Of a DNA stretch of 50,115 nucleotides, positions 23,701-34,558 are shown one piece after another. The stretch covers positions 1-50,115 of the forward strand of contig NZ_BNBO01000065.1 in the NCBI RefSeq assembly GCF_014655955.1, given 5' to 3'. How positions within the stretch are numbered: position 1 is the stretch's first letter; the number at the start of each line of letters is the position of its first letter. The notes below the pieces were generated by a model. That model did no database searches and was not told where the DNA came from. It worked only from the letters and a program-made list of their open reading frames with translations. This DNA comes from Kitasatospora indigofera (GTDB lineage: Bacteria > Actinomycetota > Actinomycetes > Streptomycetales > Streptomycetaceae). The position numbers and the translations under genes are program-made.

Positions 23701-25659
23701 CTCGGTGCCCTCGCGCAGCCGCAGGCCGAAGTCGTAGACCCAGGCGGTGCTGTGGTCCGAGCGGGTCAGCGCGTACGGGTGCTCGTCGAGCACCTCGACG
23801 CCGAGCCGCTGCAGGACGGGCAGGACCTCGGTCAGCGAGATCGGGCCGCCGACCCGGTAGATCTTGAAGCGGCGCTCGTCGTCGCCCGCGCCGACCGGCT
23901 GGTACAGGTTCAGGCGGAAGTCGCCCTCGCCGGCCAGCGACTCGATCTGCTTGAGGTCGGCGACGGCGGTGCGGGCGGTGAAGTCGGCGCGGTAGCCGTC
24001 GGGGAACGCGTTGGCGTACCGGCGGGACAGGTCGGCGGCCCGCTCCTCGCCCAGCTCGATGTGCAGCTGGTCGTTGAAGCCGTCCATCCAGAACCGGGCG
24101 GCCTCGGCGAGCTTGCCCTCGATCCGCTCGACCTCGGCGTCCGACAGGTGCGGCAGCTCGCTGCCGGGGGTGACCCGGACGACGAAGTGCAGGCGGGTCA
24201 GCACCGACTCGGTGGCGTACACCGTGTAGTCGATCGCGGCGCCGTTGAGCTCCTGCATCAGGATGTCCATCAGGCGCAGCCTGATGCGGGTGGTGTAGCG
24301 GTCGCGCGGCAGGTAGACCAGCGCGGAGAAGTAGCGCCCGTACTCGTCCTGGCGCAGGAACAGCCGCAGCCGGCGGCGCTCCTGGAGGTAGAGCACGCTG
24401 GTGGCGATCTGGAGCAGTTCCTCGGCGGGGGTCTGGAAGATCTCGTCCCGGGGGAAGGTCTCCAGGATCTGCAGCAGGTCGCGGCCGTCGTGGCTCTCGC
24501 TGGAGAAGCCGGAGGCGTTCAGCACGTCCTGCACCTTGCGGCGGACCACCGGGATGCGGGAGACCGACTCGGTGTACGCGGCGGCGGAGAACAGGCCGAG
24601 GAAGCGGCGCTCGCCGATCACCTCGCCGTTGGCGTCGAACCGCTTCACGCCGACGTAGTCGAGGTAGGCCGGGCGGTGCACGGTCGCCCGGCTGTTGGCC
24701 TTGGTGAGGACCAGCAGCTTCTTCTCGTGCGCCTTGGCGCGCACCGGCGCGGAGAGCCGGCCGAAGGCCTCGCTGACCGGGTGGTGGTCGGTGTCGTGGC
24801 TGAGCGGGTCGGAGCGCAGGATGCCGAGGCCGGTGCCGGCGACGGCGCGCAGCACCTCCTCGCCCTCGTGCTCGACCAGGTCGTACTCGCGGTAGCCGAG
24901 GAAGGTGAAGTGGTCGTCGGCGAGCCAGCGCATCAGCTCCCAGGCCTCGCCGACCTCCTGCTCGGGCAGGTGGGCCGGGGGCTGCTCGGCGAGCTCGTCG
25001 GCCAGTCGCAGCGCGGACTCGCGCATCTTCGACCAGTCCTCGACGACCTCGCGGACGTCACCGAGGACGCGGCGCAGGTCGGACTCGATGGCGCGGAGGT
25101 CCTCGCGGTCCGTCTCGCGGTCGATCTCGATGTGCATCCAGGACTCGACCACGGCGTCGGCGGGCCATTCGGCGCCGGCGGCCTGGCTGCGCGAGCAGGC
25201 GTCGATGTCCAGGATCTCCAGCAGCTTGCCGGTGATGTCACGGCGGACGACCAGCTGGGGGTGGATCACGATGTGGATCGCGCGGTCCTGGCGGGACAGC
25301 TCGTTGGTGACCGAGTCGACCAGGAAGGACATGTCGTCGGTGACGACCTCGACCACCGTGTGGCCGCAGGACCAGCCGTTCTCCTCGACGCTCGGGGTGT
25401 GCACCCGGACCTCGGCGGTGCCCTGGGGCCGCTTGAGGCCGAGACGGTAGTGCGAGGCGGCGGCCCCGTACACGTCGACCGGGTCCCGGCTGATCAGGTC
25501 CTCGGGGGCGGTGTGGAGGTAGTAGTGGTGCAGGTACGCGGTCAGAGCACCGTTGCTCAGACCCTCCCCTGGCGCCGCTCCCCCCACCTGGCTGTTCTCA
25601 GCGGCTGCTGCTGCCTTGGTGAGCAGTTCGGCCTTGGCTGCGTCCAGCTTGGTCTGCAT
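20710..25659 (-). CDS. gdhB: NAD-specific glutamate dehydrogenase, large (GDH-180) class
   Basis: A catabolic glutamate dehydrogenase of 1,649 aa that oxidises glutamate to 2-oxoglutarate and ammonia with NAD. The size and order fit the large class: a long N-terminal region with ACT-like segments (HTPSVEENGWSCGHTVVEVV, SFLVDSVTNELSRQ), then the dehydrogenase core near 790-1,100 with GGLRWSDRREDFRTEI, MVKNTVIVPVGAKGGFV and VGIGDMSGDVFGNGM, and a long helical C-terminal part with NNYAQNVVLANAV. I use the ATG at 25659 (MQTKLDAAKAELL) with AGGAG about 10 nt upstream; the longer frame adds 19 atypical residues. It is transcribed after the pruA-like gene on the same strand, but 337 bp apart. A strong terminator follows. 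Confidence 0.96.
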   Translation of the reverse strand: MQTKLDAAKAELLTKAAAAAENSQVGGAAPGEGLSNGALTAYLHHYYLHTAPEDLISRDPVDVYGAAASHYRLGLKRPQGTAEVRVHTPSVEENGWSCGHTVVEVVTDDMSFLVDSVTNELSRQDRAIHIVIHPQLVVRRDITGKLLEILDIDACSRSQAAGAEWPADAVVESWMHIEIDRETDREDLRAIESDLRRVLGDVREVVEDWSKMRESALRLADELAEQPPAHLPEQEVGEAWELMRWLADDHFTFLGYREYDLVEHEGEEVLRAVAGTGLGILRSDPLSHDTDHHPVSEAFGRLSAPVRAKAHEKKLLVLTKANSRATVHRPAYLDYVGVKRFDANGEVIGERRFLGLFSAAAYTESVSRIPVVRRKVQDVLNASGFSSESHDGRDLLQILETFPRDEIFQTPAEELLQIATSVLYLQERRRLRLFLRQDEYGRYFSALVYLPRDRYTTRIRLRLMDILMQELNGAAIDYTVYATESVLTRLHFVVRVTPGSELPHLSDAEVERIEGKLAEAARFWMDGFNDQLHIELGEERAADLSRRYANAFPDGYRADFTARTAVADLKQIESLAGEGDFRLNLYQPVGAGDDERRFKIYRVGGPISLTEVLPVLQRLGVEVLDEHPYALTRSDHSTAWVYDFGLRLREGTELTDEARERVQEAFAATWTGQAENDGFNGLVLTAGLTWRQAMMLRAYAKYLRQAGSTFSQDYMEDALRNNAHTTRLLVNLFEARLSPSHQLGALELTEGIVEELSGALDEVVSLDEDRILRSFLHLIQATLRTNFFQHSSETGDWHRYVSMKFDPQAIPDLPAPRPAFEIWVYSPQVEGVHLRFGKVARGGLRWSDRREDFRTEILGLVKAQMVKNTVIVPVGAKGGFVAKQLPDPSVDRDAWLAEGISSYKTFISALLDITDNLKAGEVVHPQDVVRHDEDDTYLVVAADKGTATFSDIANGVAESYGFWLGDAFASGGSAGYDHKGMGITARGAWESVKRNFRELGHDTQSEDFTVVGIGDMSGDVFGNGMLLSEHIRLVAAFDHRHIFLDPNPDAAVSYAERRRLFDLPRSSWDDYDKSLISTGGGVFPRSAKSIQLSSQARAVLGIEQARLTPAELMKAILQSPVDLFWNGGIGTYVKASTETNAEVGDKANDAIRVNGSDVRARVVGEGGNLGCTQLGRIEYAASGGPEATGGWINTDAIDNSAGVDTSDHEVNIKILLNQVVADGDMTVKQRNKLLAEMTDEVGHLVLRNNYAQNVVLANAVAQAVSMVNVHSRMINRLEADGQLDRALEFLPAERQIRERQQNGRGLSQPELSVLLAYTKITLADELLATELPDDPYFRTALQEYFPSALRARFGDAIDAHALRREIITTLIVNDTINRGGCTFAFRLREETGATYEEIARTHTAARAVFGLEDIWAEIEGLDTKVSARAQTRMRLHSRRLVERATRWMLNNRRQPLDIAGTIEFFHDRVNQVWGSLPKPLRGEDLVWFEHVYDELAGAGVPEGLATRIAGLSSTFPTLDITEVADRSGKDVAEVADLYYDLADRLQITHLLDRIIELPRVDRWSSMARAAIREDLFAAHAALTADILACGGEGATPEERYTAWAELNATLLNRAKSTLDDIRGSDNYELSSLSVAMRVIRTLLRTGSMR

Positions 25660-25996
25660 GGCTGTTTGGCTCCTGTCGCGCGCCGTTGCGTGACTCGGTG
25701 GTGTGTGGGTGTGCACCGCCGGGTCTCCCGCAATCCTGCCGCACCGTCCGGCCGAAAGGCTTCCATGGCACGCATGAAATGCCCTTGTAACGGGTAAGAG
25801 ACGATGTTTTGGCCTGCGGAGCCAACCCGACGACGTCAGCCAGCCTAACGGGAGGAAACGAAGGTGTCAGGGGACAGGGAGGCACAAACCCGCAGGAAGA
25901 TCGGTCCGTCCTGGACACCTTGTCCAAAGCCGGGCCGCCGCCGTGCGCCGGTGCGGCAGGCCGTCACCGCGGGTTCGGCCGCCCGCCGTCCGGCGC
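25660..25996. other. Intergenic region upstream of gdhB
   Basis: 337 bp between the pruA-like stop and the gdhB start, containing the gdhB promoter region and Shine-Dalgarno. I see no gene, long hairpin or convincing operator. Reading frames through it are extensions of neighbours in low-complexity sequence. Confidence 0.5.
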
Positions 25997-27628
25997 TCAG
26001 CCCATGGACGGGTACCGGTACGCGGACGGCGGCACGAAGGTCTCCTTGATCGACCGGGCCGAGGTCCAGCGCAGCAGGTTCTGGGCCGCGCCGGCCTTGT
26101 CGTTGGTGCCGGACGCCCGCCCGCCGCCGAAGGGCTGCTGCCCGACCACCGCGCCGGTCGGCTTGTCGTTGATGTAGAAGTTGCCCGCCGCGAACCGCAG
26201 CTCCTCCACCGCCTGCGCGACGGCGTACCTGTCCCGCGCCATCACCGCGCCGGTCAGCCCGTACGGCGAGCCCGCGTCGACCCGGCGCAGCACGTCGTCC
26301 CAGCGGGCGTCCTCGTAGACGTGCACGGCGAGGATGGGCCCGAAGTACTCGGTGCGGAAGATCTCGTTGCGGTGGTCCCCGCAGACCAGCACCGTCGGCC
26401 GGACGAACCAGCCGATGGCGTCGTCGTACTGGCCGCCGGCCGCCAGCTCCACGGTCGGGTCCTGGACGGCCCGGTCGACGGCGGCCTGGTTCTTGCGGAA
26501 GGCCCGCCGGTCGATCAGCGCGCCCATGAAGTTGCTGAAGTCGGAGACGTCGCCGACGGTGATCGCGTCCACCTCGGCCAGGAACTCGTCCTTGATCTTC
26601 TGCCAGAGGCTGCGCGGCAGGTAGGCCCGGGAGAGCGCGGAGCACTTCTGGCCCTGGTACTCGAAGGCGCCGCGGACCAGCGCCGTCCGCAGGCTGTCCG
26701 GGTCGGCCGAGCGGTGGGCGAGCAGGAAGTCCTTGCCGCCGGTCTCGCCGACGATCCGCGGGTAGCCGCGGTAGCTGCCGATGTTGGCGCCGACGGTCTT
26801 CCACAGCGACTGGAAGGTGGCGGTGGAGCCGGTGAAGTGCAGCCCGGCCAGGGCGGGGTTGGTGAGGGCCACCTGGGACAGCTGGAGGCCGTCGCCGGTC
26901 ACCATGTTGATCACCCCGGGCGGCAGTCCGGCCTCCTCCAGCACCCGCATCAGGTAGTGGGCGGAGAGCGTCTGGGCGGGGGACGGCTTCCACACCACGG
27001 TGTTGCCCATCAGCGCGGGCGCGGTCGGCAGGTTGCCGGCGATCGCGGTGAAGTTGAAGGGCGTGACGGCGTAGACGAAGCCCTCCAGCGGCCGGTGGTC
27101 GGTGCGGTTCCACACCCCCGGCGAGGAGAGCGGCTGGTCGGCCAGGATCTGCCGGGCGAAGTGCACGTTGAAGCGCCAGAAGTCGACCAGCTCGCAGGAG
27201 GAGTCGATCTCGGCCTGCTGGGCGGTCTTGGACTGCCCGAGCATGGTGGCCGCCGCGAGCGTCTCGCGCCACGGCCCGGCCAGCAGGTCGGCCGCGCGCA
27301 GGAACACCGCCGCCCGGTCGTCGAAGGAGAGCGAGCGCCAGGCCGGGCCGGCCGCCAGCGCGGCGTCGACCGCGAGCTGGGAGTCCTCGCGGGTGGCGTT
27401 GCCGAGCACACCGAGCTTGGCGGCGTGGTGGTGGGGCTGGACGACGTCGATCCGCTCGCCGCCGCCGAAGCGCTGCTCGCCGGCGATGGTCATCGGCAGC
27501 GGGACGGTCTCGGCGGCGAGTTCGTCGAGCTTGCGCTCCAGCCGGGCCCGCTCGGGGCTGCCCGGCGCGTAGCCGCGCACCGGTTCGTTGACCGGGGTCG
27601 GGACCTGGGTCACTGCGTCGATGGGCAT
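25997..27628 (-). CDS. pruA: L-glutamate gamma-semialdehyde dehydrogenase (1-pyrroline-5-carboxylate dehydrogenase)
   Basis: An aldehyde dehydrogenase of 543 aa that converts glutamate semialdehyde to glutamate with NAD, the second step of proline degradation. The family start PTPVNEPVRGYAPGSPER is present. The NAD-binding core is TPFNFTAIAGNLPTAPALMGNTVVWKPS, catalytic Glu295 lies in VGETGGKDF and catalytic Cys329 in YQGQKCSALSR. The C-terminus (TGAVVGQQPFGGGRASGTNDKAGA) is typical. The ATG at 27628 has GGAG 5 nt upstream. No proline dehydrogenase gene is visible beside it, so putB must lie elsewhere. The adjacent gdhB consumes its product, glutamate. Confidence 0.95.
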   Translation of the reverse strand: MPIDAVTQVPTPVNEPVRGYAPGSPERARLERKLDELAAETVPLPMTIAGEQRFGGGERIDVVQPHHHAAKLGVLGNATREDSQLAVDAALAAGPAWRSLSFDDRAAVFLRAADLLAGPWRETLAAATMLGQSKTAQQAEIDSSCELVDFWRFNVHFARQILADQPLSSPGVWNRTDHRPLEGFVYAVTPFNFTAIAGNLPTAPALMGNTVVWKPSPAQTLSAHYLMRVLEEAGLPPGVINMVTGDGLQLSQVALTNPALAGLHFTGSTATFQSLWKTVGANIGSYRGYPRIVGETGGKDFLLAHRSADPDSLRTALVRGAFEYQGQKCSALSRAYLPRSLWQKIKDEFLAEVDAITVGDVSDFSNFMGALIDRRAFRKNQAAVDRAVQDPTVELAAGGQYDDAIGWFVRPTVLVCGDHRNEIFRTEYFGPILAVHVYEDARWDDVLRRVDAGSPYGLTGAVMARDRYAVAQAVEELRFAAGNFYINDKPTGAVVGQQPFGGGRASGTNDKAGAAQNLLRWTSARSIKETFVPPSAYRYPSMG

Positions 27629-27807
27629 GGTGGCTCCGCTCGCTCTGGTGCGCGCCGGGGGTGGCGTCAAACCAGATTGACCAGTTCCGCACCGTTCGGC
27701 CCGGTCTGACACGCCCTCGGACGCGTGGCACCGGACACGCCGTCAGGCGCGCGGGCTGCCGGGCGGCCCGGCCCGCACCGGACCGGCCGGCCGCCGTCGC
27801 CCCCGGC

Positions 27808-28464
27808 TCAGGCCGCCAGCCGGCCGGCCAGCTCCACGGCCTCCGCCAGGCTGTCCACCACCGGCACCCCGACCGGCTCCAGCTTCTCCCGGGTGTGCGA
27901 GCCGCCGGTGTAGAGCACGGCGTGCGCCCCGACGCTCAGCGCGGCCAGCGCGTCGTCGGCGGCGTCCCCGATCAGCACCGTGCGGGCCGGGTCGACCCGC
28001 TCGCCCAGCGCGGCCAGGTGCCGCGACAGGTAGGTGGCCTTCTGCCCGCCGGACGGGCCGCTGCGGCCGTCGACCCGGACGAAGTGCCCGCTGATCCCGA
28101 ACCGCTCGACCACCGGGACCAGCCGGTCGTGCTCGTACATCGACAGCAGCGACTGGCTGTGGCCGGACTCGCCCCAGGCGCTCAGCAGCCCGAGCGCGCC
28201 CTCGGTCAGCCCGCACGCCGGGCTGAGCTCGTGGTACCGGTCGTGGAACGCGTCGTCTAGGAGGATCCACTCGGCCTCGCTGGGCAGCCGGCCGAGCAGC
28301 CGCTGGTAGAACCGCGGGATCGGGATCTCGTACTGCTCCCGGTACTCCTGCAGGCTCAGCGGGGCGATGCCGAGGGTCGCGAAAGCGGCGTTGCTCGCGC
28401 CGAGCACCGCCTCCATGTCGTGGAAGAGCGTGCCGTTCCAGTCCCAGACGATATGAGTTCGCAC
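27808..28464 (-). CDS. HAD-superfamily hydrolase-like protein with DWNGT motif
   Basis: A 218-aa HAD-fold protein. Motif I is VWDWNGTLF with nucleophile Asp8, but the usual second Asp (general acid) is Asn10. Motif II is probably SQSLLSM, motif III the lysine in GGQKATYL, and motif IV GDAADDALAA with two acidic residues. A helical cap lies between about 20 and 95 (class C1). Phosphoglycolate-phosphatase-like proteins are the closest pattern. The start is GTG at 28464. The substrate is unknown. It is followed after 179 bp by the pruA-like gene on the same strand, with no clear functional link. Confidence 0.85.
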   Translation of the reverse strand: MRTHIVWDWNGTLFHDMEAVLGASNAAFATLGIAPLSLQEYREQYEIPIPRFYQRLLGRLPSEAEWILLDDAFHDRYHELSPACGLTEGALGLLSAWGESGHSQSLLSMYEHDRLVPVVERFGISGHFVRVDGRSGPSGGQKATYLSRHLAALGERVDPARTVLIGDAADDALAALSVGAHAVLYTGGSHTREKLEPVGVPVVDSLAEAVELAGRLAA

Positions 28465-28503
28465 CTCGGAACGGTAACCGGAGCACCCGGCGGACCGGAA
28501 GTG

Positions 28504-28521
28504 ACGGGTGCGGGCACCCGT
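28504..28521 (-). terminator. Short hairpin downstream of the DUF6912-like gene
   Basis: An 8-bp stem (ACGGGTGC at 28504-28511 with GCACCCGT at 28514-28521) with a 2-nt loop lies between the DUF6912-like stop and the HAD gene start. It is a weak terminator candidate. Confidence 0.3.
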
Positions 28522-28582
28522 GCCGGGCCCGCCGCGGACACCGCCGCCGGGGTCGGTCCCCGCCGCGGTCAGGCCGCCGGGG

Positions 28583-29092
28583 TCAGGCCAGCAGCGACGC
28601 GATCTCCTGGGTGGCGAACCAGAGCAGGTCGTGGTCCTCGGCGCCGTCCACGGTGAACTGGGCGTCCTGGTCGCCGGCGTCGGCGGCCGTGATCGCCGCC
28701 ACCGCCGCCGCGACGTCCTCGACCACGTCCTGGTCCGCCAGGTCCGCGTGCACGGCGGCGGCCTTCGCCAGCGGCACCGGGCCGGCCAGCACGACCTGGC
28801 CGAGCGAGGCCTGGTCCTGGTACTCGTCGCCGGCGAACGGCCGGACGGCCGAGTCCGGCACGTCCAGCGCCAGCACCACGCGCCGGCGCGGGGCCCCGGG
28901 GTCGGCGGCGAGCAGGCGCAGCGAGGACTGGGCGGCCCGGTTCAGTGCCGCGTACTCCAGCTCCTCCAGGTCGTCGCTGACGTACCACTCGCGCAGCGCG
29001 GGCGTCACGGCGTAGGCCGCCGACTGCTCCAACGCGCCGCCCGGGTGCGCCGCCGCCAGGCCGTTCAAGGTGGTGGGCACGTACACGCGCAT
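28583..29092 (-). CDS. Conserved actinobacterial protein (DUF6912-like), function unknown
   Basis: A soluble acidic protein of 169 aa starting MRVYVPTTLNGLAAA, a start I associate with a conserved uncharacterised Streptomyces family. It then has YAVTPALREWYVSDDLEELEY, RRRVVLALDVPDSAV and a long acidic helical C-terminal part with DVVEDVAAAVAAI and EDHDLLWFATQEIASLL. No signal peptide, membrane segment or catalytic motif is visible. The ATG at 29092 has GGAGAG about 9 nt upstream; an in-frame extension to 29122 is less family-like. It lies between a patatin-like gene and a HAD gene, all on the minus strand with gaps over 100 bp. No function can be assigned. Confidence 0.75.
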   Translation of the reverse strand: MRVYVPTTLNGLAAAHPGGALEQSAAYAVTPALREWYVSDDLEELEYAALNRAAQSSLRLLAADPGAPRRRVVLALDVPDSAVRPFAGDEYQDQASLGQVVLAGPVPLAKAAAVHADLADQDVVEDVAAAVAAITAADAGDQDAQFTVDGAEDHDLLWFATQEIASLLA

Positions 29093-29285
29093 CGGGGCAC
29101 TCTCCAGGTCTTCGTACAGCACGGCTCTCGGACGGCTGGGACGGAACGGCTAGACAGAGAATACGGCGCGGGTGATCGCCGCTACATCCCGTTCGTGCCC
29201 GCCGCTCACCACCGCCGCCGCGCCCGGGGCGCCCGGGCCGGGGCGTGAGGGCCCGCGCGGGGCCCGCCCGCCGGGCGCCGGGGGC

Positions 29286-30350
29286 TCAGCGCACGCCGGC
29301 CAGCGCGGCCCGGCTGGTGCGCAGCGCGGTCTCCAGCACCTCACCGCGACGGGCCGGGTCCATCATGTTGGGCCCCATCACCGCCAGGTCCTCCAGGGTC
29401 GGCGCGAGCAGCTGCACCCGGACGCCGGTGGCCCGCAGCAGCCTGGCCTCGCGCAGCATCTGCCGGGTCACCGAGCGCCGGTAGCGGCTGACCAGCTGGG
29501 CCAGCACGCCCCGGGGGCGGTCCCGCTCGCGCCACTCCCGCAGGGCGGCCAGCGTGCCCCGGCCGGGCTCCGCGCGGCCGCGCGGGTGCAGCCGCAGCGC
29601 CATCGGGGCGAGCACGTAGACCTCGTCCAGGCCGCGGCCGAGCATCAGGTCCGCGTTGGTGGCCGACCAGCAGCCGCCGTCCACGTAGGGGCCGCCGGCC
29701 ACCTCCACCGGGGCGAACCAGCCGGGGATCGCGCAGGAGGCCATCACCGCCTCGGCGTACTCGGCGGGGGGAGCGCCCTGGTCCCCGAAGACGACCCGGC
29801 GGCCGGTGCGGTAGTCCACCGCCACCACCCGCAGCGGTGAGCCCTCCGCCGGGCCGTCCAGGCCGGGCAGGGAGCGGATCAGCTCGCCGACCGGGGCCAC
29901 CGAGCCGCGTCCGGGTGGCACCACCGCCGACACCATGGTCAGCCAGGGGTACTCGCGCGGGTGGCGGACGGCGTCCCGCAGCAGGCCCGGCGAGCCGATG
30001 CCGGGCCGGGGCCGCAGCGGCACGGCGCCGCCGGCCGCCGTGTCGTAGTCGAAGTCGACGCCGGCCAGCGGGCCGGTGGTGATCGGCAGCCCGCGCTGGT
30101 GGTCCCGCAGCTCCTCGGCGCCGACGCCGCCGGCCAGCAGGGCGCCGAGGATCGCGCCGGCCGACGTCCCGAGGATCACCTCGGCCCGGCCGGGCCCGCG
30201 GCCGGTCGCCTCCTGGACGGCGCAGAGCGCGCCGATCGTCCAGGCCGCACCGAGCATGCCGCCGCCACCGAGCACCAGGCCGCGCCGCACCCCGTCCCCG
30301 GCGGGCACCGGCGTCGTCCTGCCCTCGCTCGTCGAAGCCTGCGTCACCAT
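29286..30350 (-). CDS. Patatin-like phospholipase
   Basis: A predicted acyl hydrolase of 354 aa with a Ser-Asp dyad. The oxyanion glycine run GGGGMLG is at about 28-34, nucleophile Ser63 lies in the GTSAG elbow and Asp224 in YVDGGCWS. The rest is the alpha/beta patatin fold with AEYAEAVMASCAIPGWFAPV before the Asp. No signal peptide is obvious, so it is probably cytoplasmic or membrane-associated. The ATG at 30350 (MVTQASTSEG) is chosen because the upstream 29 codons are not family-like. The substrate (phospholipid or other ester) is unknown. Confidence 0.88.
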   Translation of the reverse strand: MVTQASTSEGRTTPVPAGDGVRRGLVLGGGGMLGAAWTIGALCAVQEATGRGPGRAEVILGTSAGAILGALLAGGVGAEELRDHQRGLPITTGPLAGVDFDYDTAAGGAVPLRPRPGIGSPGLLRDAVRHPREYPWLTMVSAVVPPGRGSVAPVGELIRSLPGLDGPAEGSPLRVVAVDYRTGRRVVFGDQGAPPAEYAEAVMASCAIPGWFAPVEVAGGPYVDGGCWSATNADLMLGRGLDEVYVLAPMALRLHPRGRAEPGRGTLAALREWRERDRPRGVLAQLVSRYRRSVTRQMLREARLLRATGVRVQLLAPTLEDLAVMGPNMMDPARRGEVLETALRTSRAALAGVR

Positions 30351-30736
30351 GGCCTGCCGCCCCTCGTCTCCCACCGGGACTCGCTGCGGGTCCCTGACCC
30401 GATCCTCGGCATTACCGACGAGTAGCATTCCCGCCACGCGCGATCGGCCGCACAGAATTAACAGGAGGGACCGTCCCCCTTCGGGGCCACTCCCCGCCCG
30501 TCGGGGCCGTCAACCGGGCTACCGGGGGCCGTGACGCACCGGCCGGGCCCGGTGGGCCGGGTCACCCGGATAGGTGACACCGGCCGGGGCCGGGCGGGCC
30601 GCCGCACGGCCGCTCGTCCCCGCGCTCCGGACGCCGATACCAGGACTGCGGCCCGCGCCGAACGGCCGCGCCCGCCGGTCCGGCCCCGCCCGGGCAGGCC
30701 CGCCCGTCCGTCCCGCCCGAACCGGGGGTACCGCGC
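30351..30736. other. Divergent intergenic region, patatin gene / Rv3235-family gene
   Basis: 386 bp. An AT-richer stretch with AGGAGG occurs near 30460-30472, but no start codon or plausible frame follows it. Several short GC inverted repeats are present (for example around 30475-30515), none long. No gene is called. Confidence 0.45.
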
Positions 30737-31495
30737 ATGATCGAGTCCTCAGCCGCCCCGCACAGCGCCGTCCGGCCGGCCCGTCCGCTCCCGCCCGCCG
30801 TCCGCGGCCCGCGGATCCGGCCGCTCGCCCGGCCGCACGAGTCCCGCCACCACGACGCCGGGGGCCGGGAGGTCGGGGGCCACGACGTCCGGGACCACGC
30901 CGTCCGGGACCACGCCGTCCGGGAGCACGACGCGGAGGGCCGCGCGTACGGGGGCCACGCTCCCGCCGGAGCCTCCGGCCACCGGCCCGCCCCGCCGCGC
31001 GCACCGGCCCGGCCGCACGGGGCCGGCCCGCACCACCCGCCCGTCGCCCGGCAGGCACCGGCCCCGCACCGGTCCGCCCCGCCGCGCCACCCCCGGCACC
31101 CCCGCGAGGCCTGCGCCCCGGCCGCCCGGGGCGGGCCGGGGCCCGGCGGCGGCACCGGTGCCGAGCGGGCCGTCCGGGCCGAGCTGGCCGGCCGCTTCGC
31201 GCTGCGGCTGGTCGAGGTGCTCACCGGCGTACGGCCGGCCGGCCAGTTGCAGCGGCACACCACCCTGGACGGCTACGGCGGGCTCACCGCCCTGGTCCGC
31301 TCCGGCCCGCTCCGCCCGCGCGGCGCCGCGACCCGCCCCCGGCTCGGCCGGGTGCACGACAGCGCGCCCTCGGCGGAGGTCGTGGAGGCGTGCGTCCGGG
31401 TCGAGCTCGGCCCCCGGCACCACATGGTGGCCTTCCGGCTGGAACGGCACCGGCGGACCGGCCAGTGGCAGTGTGCCGTCGTCGAGGCCCGCTGA
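30737..31495 (+). CDS. Rv3235-family protein with His-rich repetitive N-terminus
   Basis: A 252-aa protein. The conserved part is the last 110 residues (ERAVRAELAGRFALRLVEVL, GGLTALVRSGPL, VHDSAPSAEVVEACVRVEL and MVAFRLERHR), which matches the actinobacterial Rv3235 family encoded near secA. The first 140 residues are Pro/Ala/His/Arg-rich and contain an in-frame 15-bp repeat giving RDHAV-type units. No membrane segment is visible. The function of the family is unknown; the C-terminal fold is small alpha/beta. It converges on secA across a strong terminator. Host-like codon use supports the frame; the start is the weakest part. Confidence 0.75.
   Translation: MIESSAAPHSAVRPARPLPPAVRGPRIRPLARPHESRHHDAGGREVGGHDVRDHAVRDHAVREHDAEGRAYGGHAPAGASGHRPAPPRAPARPHGAGPHHPPVARQAPAPHRSAPPRHPRHPREACAPAARGGPGPGGGTGAERAVRAELAGRFALRLVEVLTGVRPAGQLQRHTTLDGYGGLTALVRSGPLRPRGAATRPRLGRVHDSAPSAEVVEACVRVELGPRHHMVAFRLERHRRTGQWQCAVVEAR
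30881..30940 (+). repeat. Four imperfect 15-bp tandem repeats inside the Rv3235-family gene
   Basis: Units start at 30881, 30896, 30911 and 30926 with consensus CACGCCGTCCGGGAC; the second and third are nearly identical and the fourth is diverged. The array keeps frame and encodes a His/Asp/Arg/Val pattern (HDVRDHAVRDHAVREHD). Confidence 0.85.
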
Positions 31496-31540
31496 GCGCG
31501 CCCGGCTCCCCCGCACGCCCCCGCACGCCCCCGGGCACGA

Positions 31541-31581
31541 CGCAGGGCGCCGCCCCCCGAACCGGGGAGCGGCGCCCTGCG
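31541..31581. terminator. Bidirectional terminator, Rv3235-family gene / secA
   Basis: A perfect 13-bp stem CGCAGGGCGCCGC/GCGGCGCCCTGCG (31541-31553 with 31569-31581), extendable inward through C/G runs, lies between convergent genes ending at 31495 and 31591. Confidence 0.82.
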
Positions 31582-31590
31582 TGATCCGCG

Positions 31591-34338
<2,748 letters not shown>

Positions 34339-34558
34339 TAGAGCGGGCTCCTTGCCTGTATTGGCACTGGACGACTGCACGGGGGGTCCACCCCACCGCA
34401 CGGGCCATCGTATGCGAGGAGTCCAATGCCCCGGGAGGTGCGTCAGCACGCTATTCCCGTGTCACCCCTGAGAGCACTTCCGCCGATAGCCCTGCCTACC
34501 GGGTCAAACCGGTCACCGGGCCGGTCCGTTGTCAGTCCCTCCCCCTACGCTGCCAGGC

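Noticed and set aside
20656..25797. A 1,713-codon open frame antisense to gdhB
   Set aside because: It is the GC-skew shadow of the real gene. The translation is Val/Gly/Leu/Asp-rich with no family pattern, and such frames occur opposite every long gene here.
34529..34558. Upstream start for the YcaQ-like gene
   Set aside because: It would use TTG and add 10 Pro-rich residues; MTVTTLTADEARR fits the family start.
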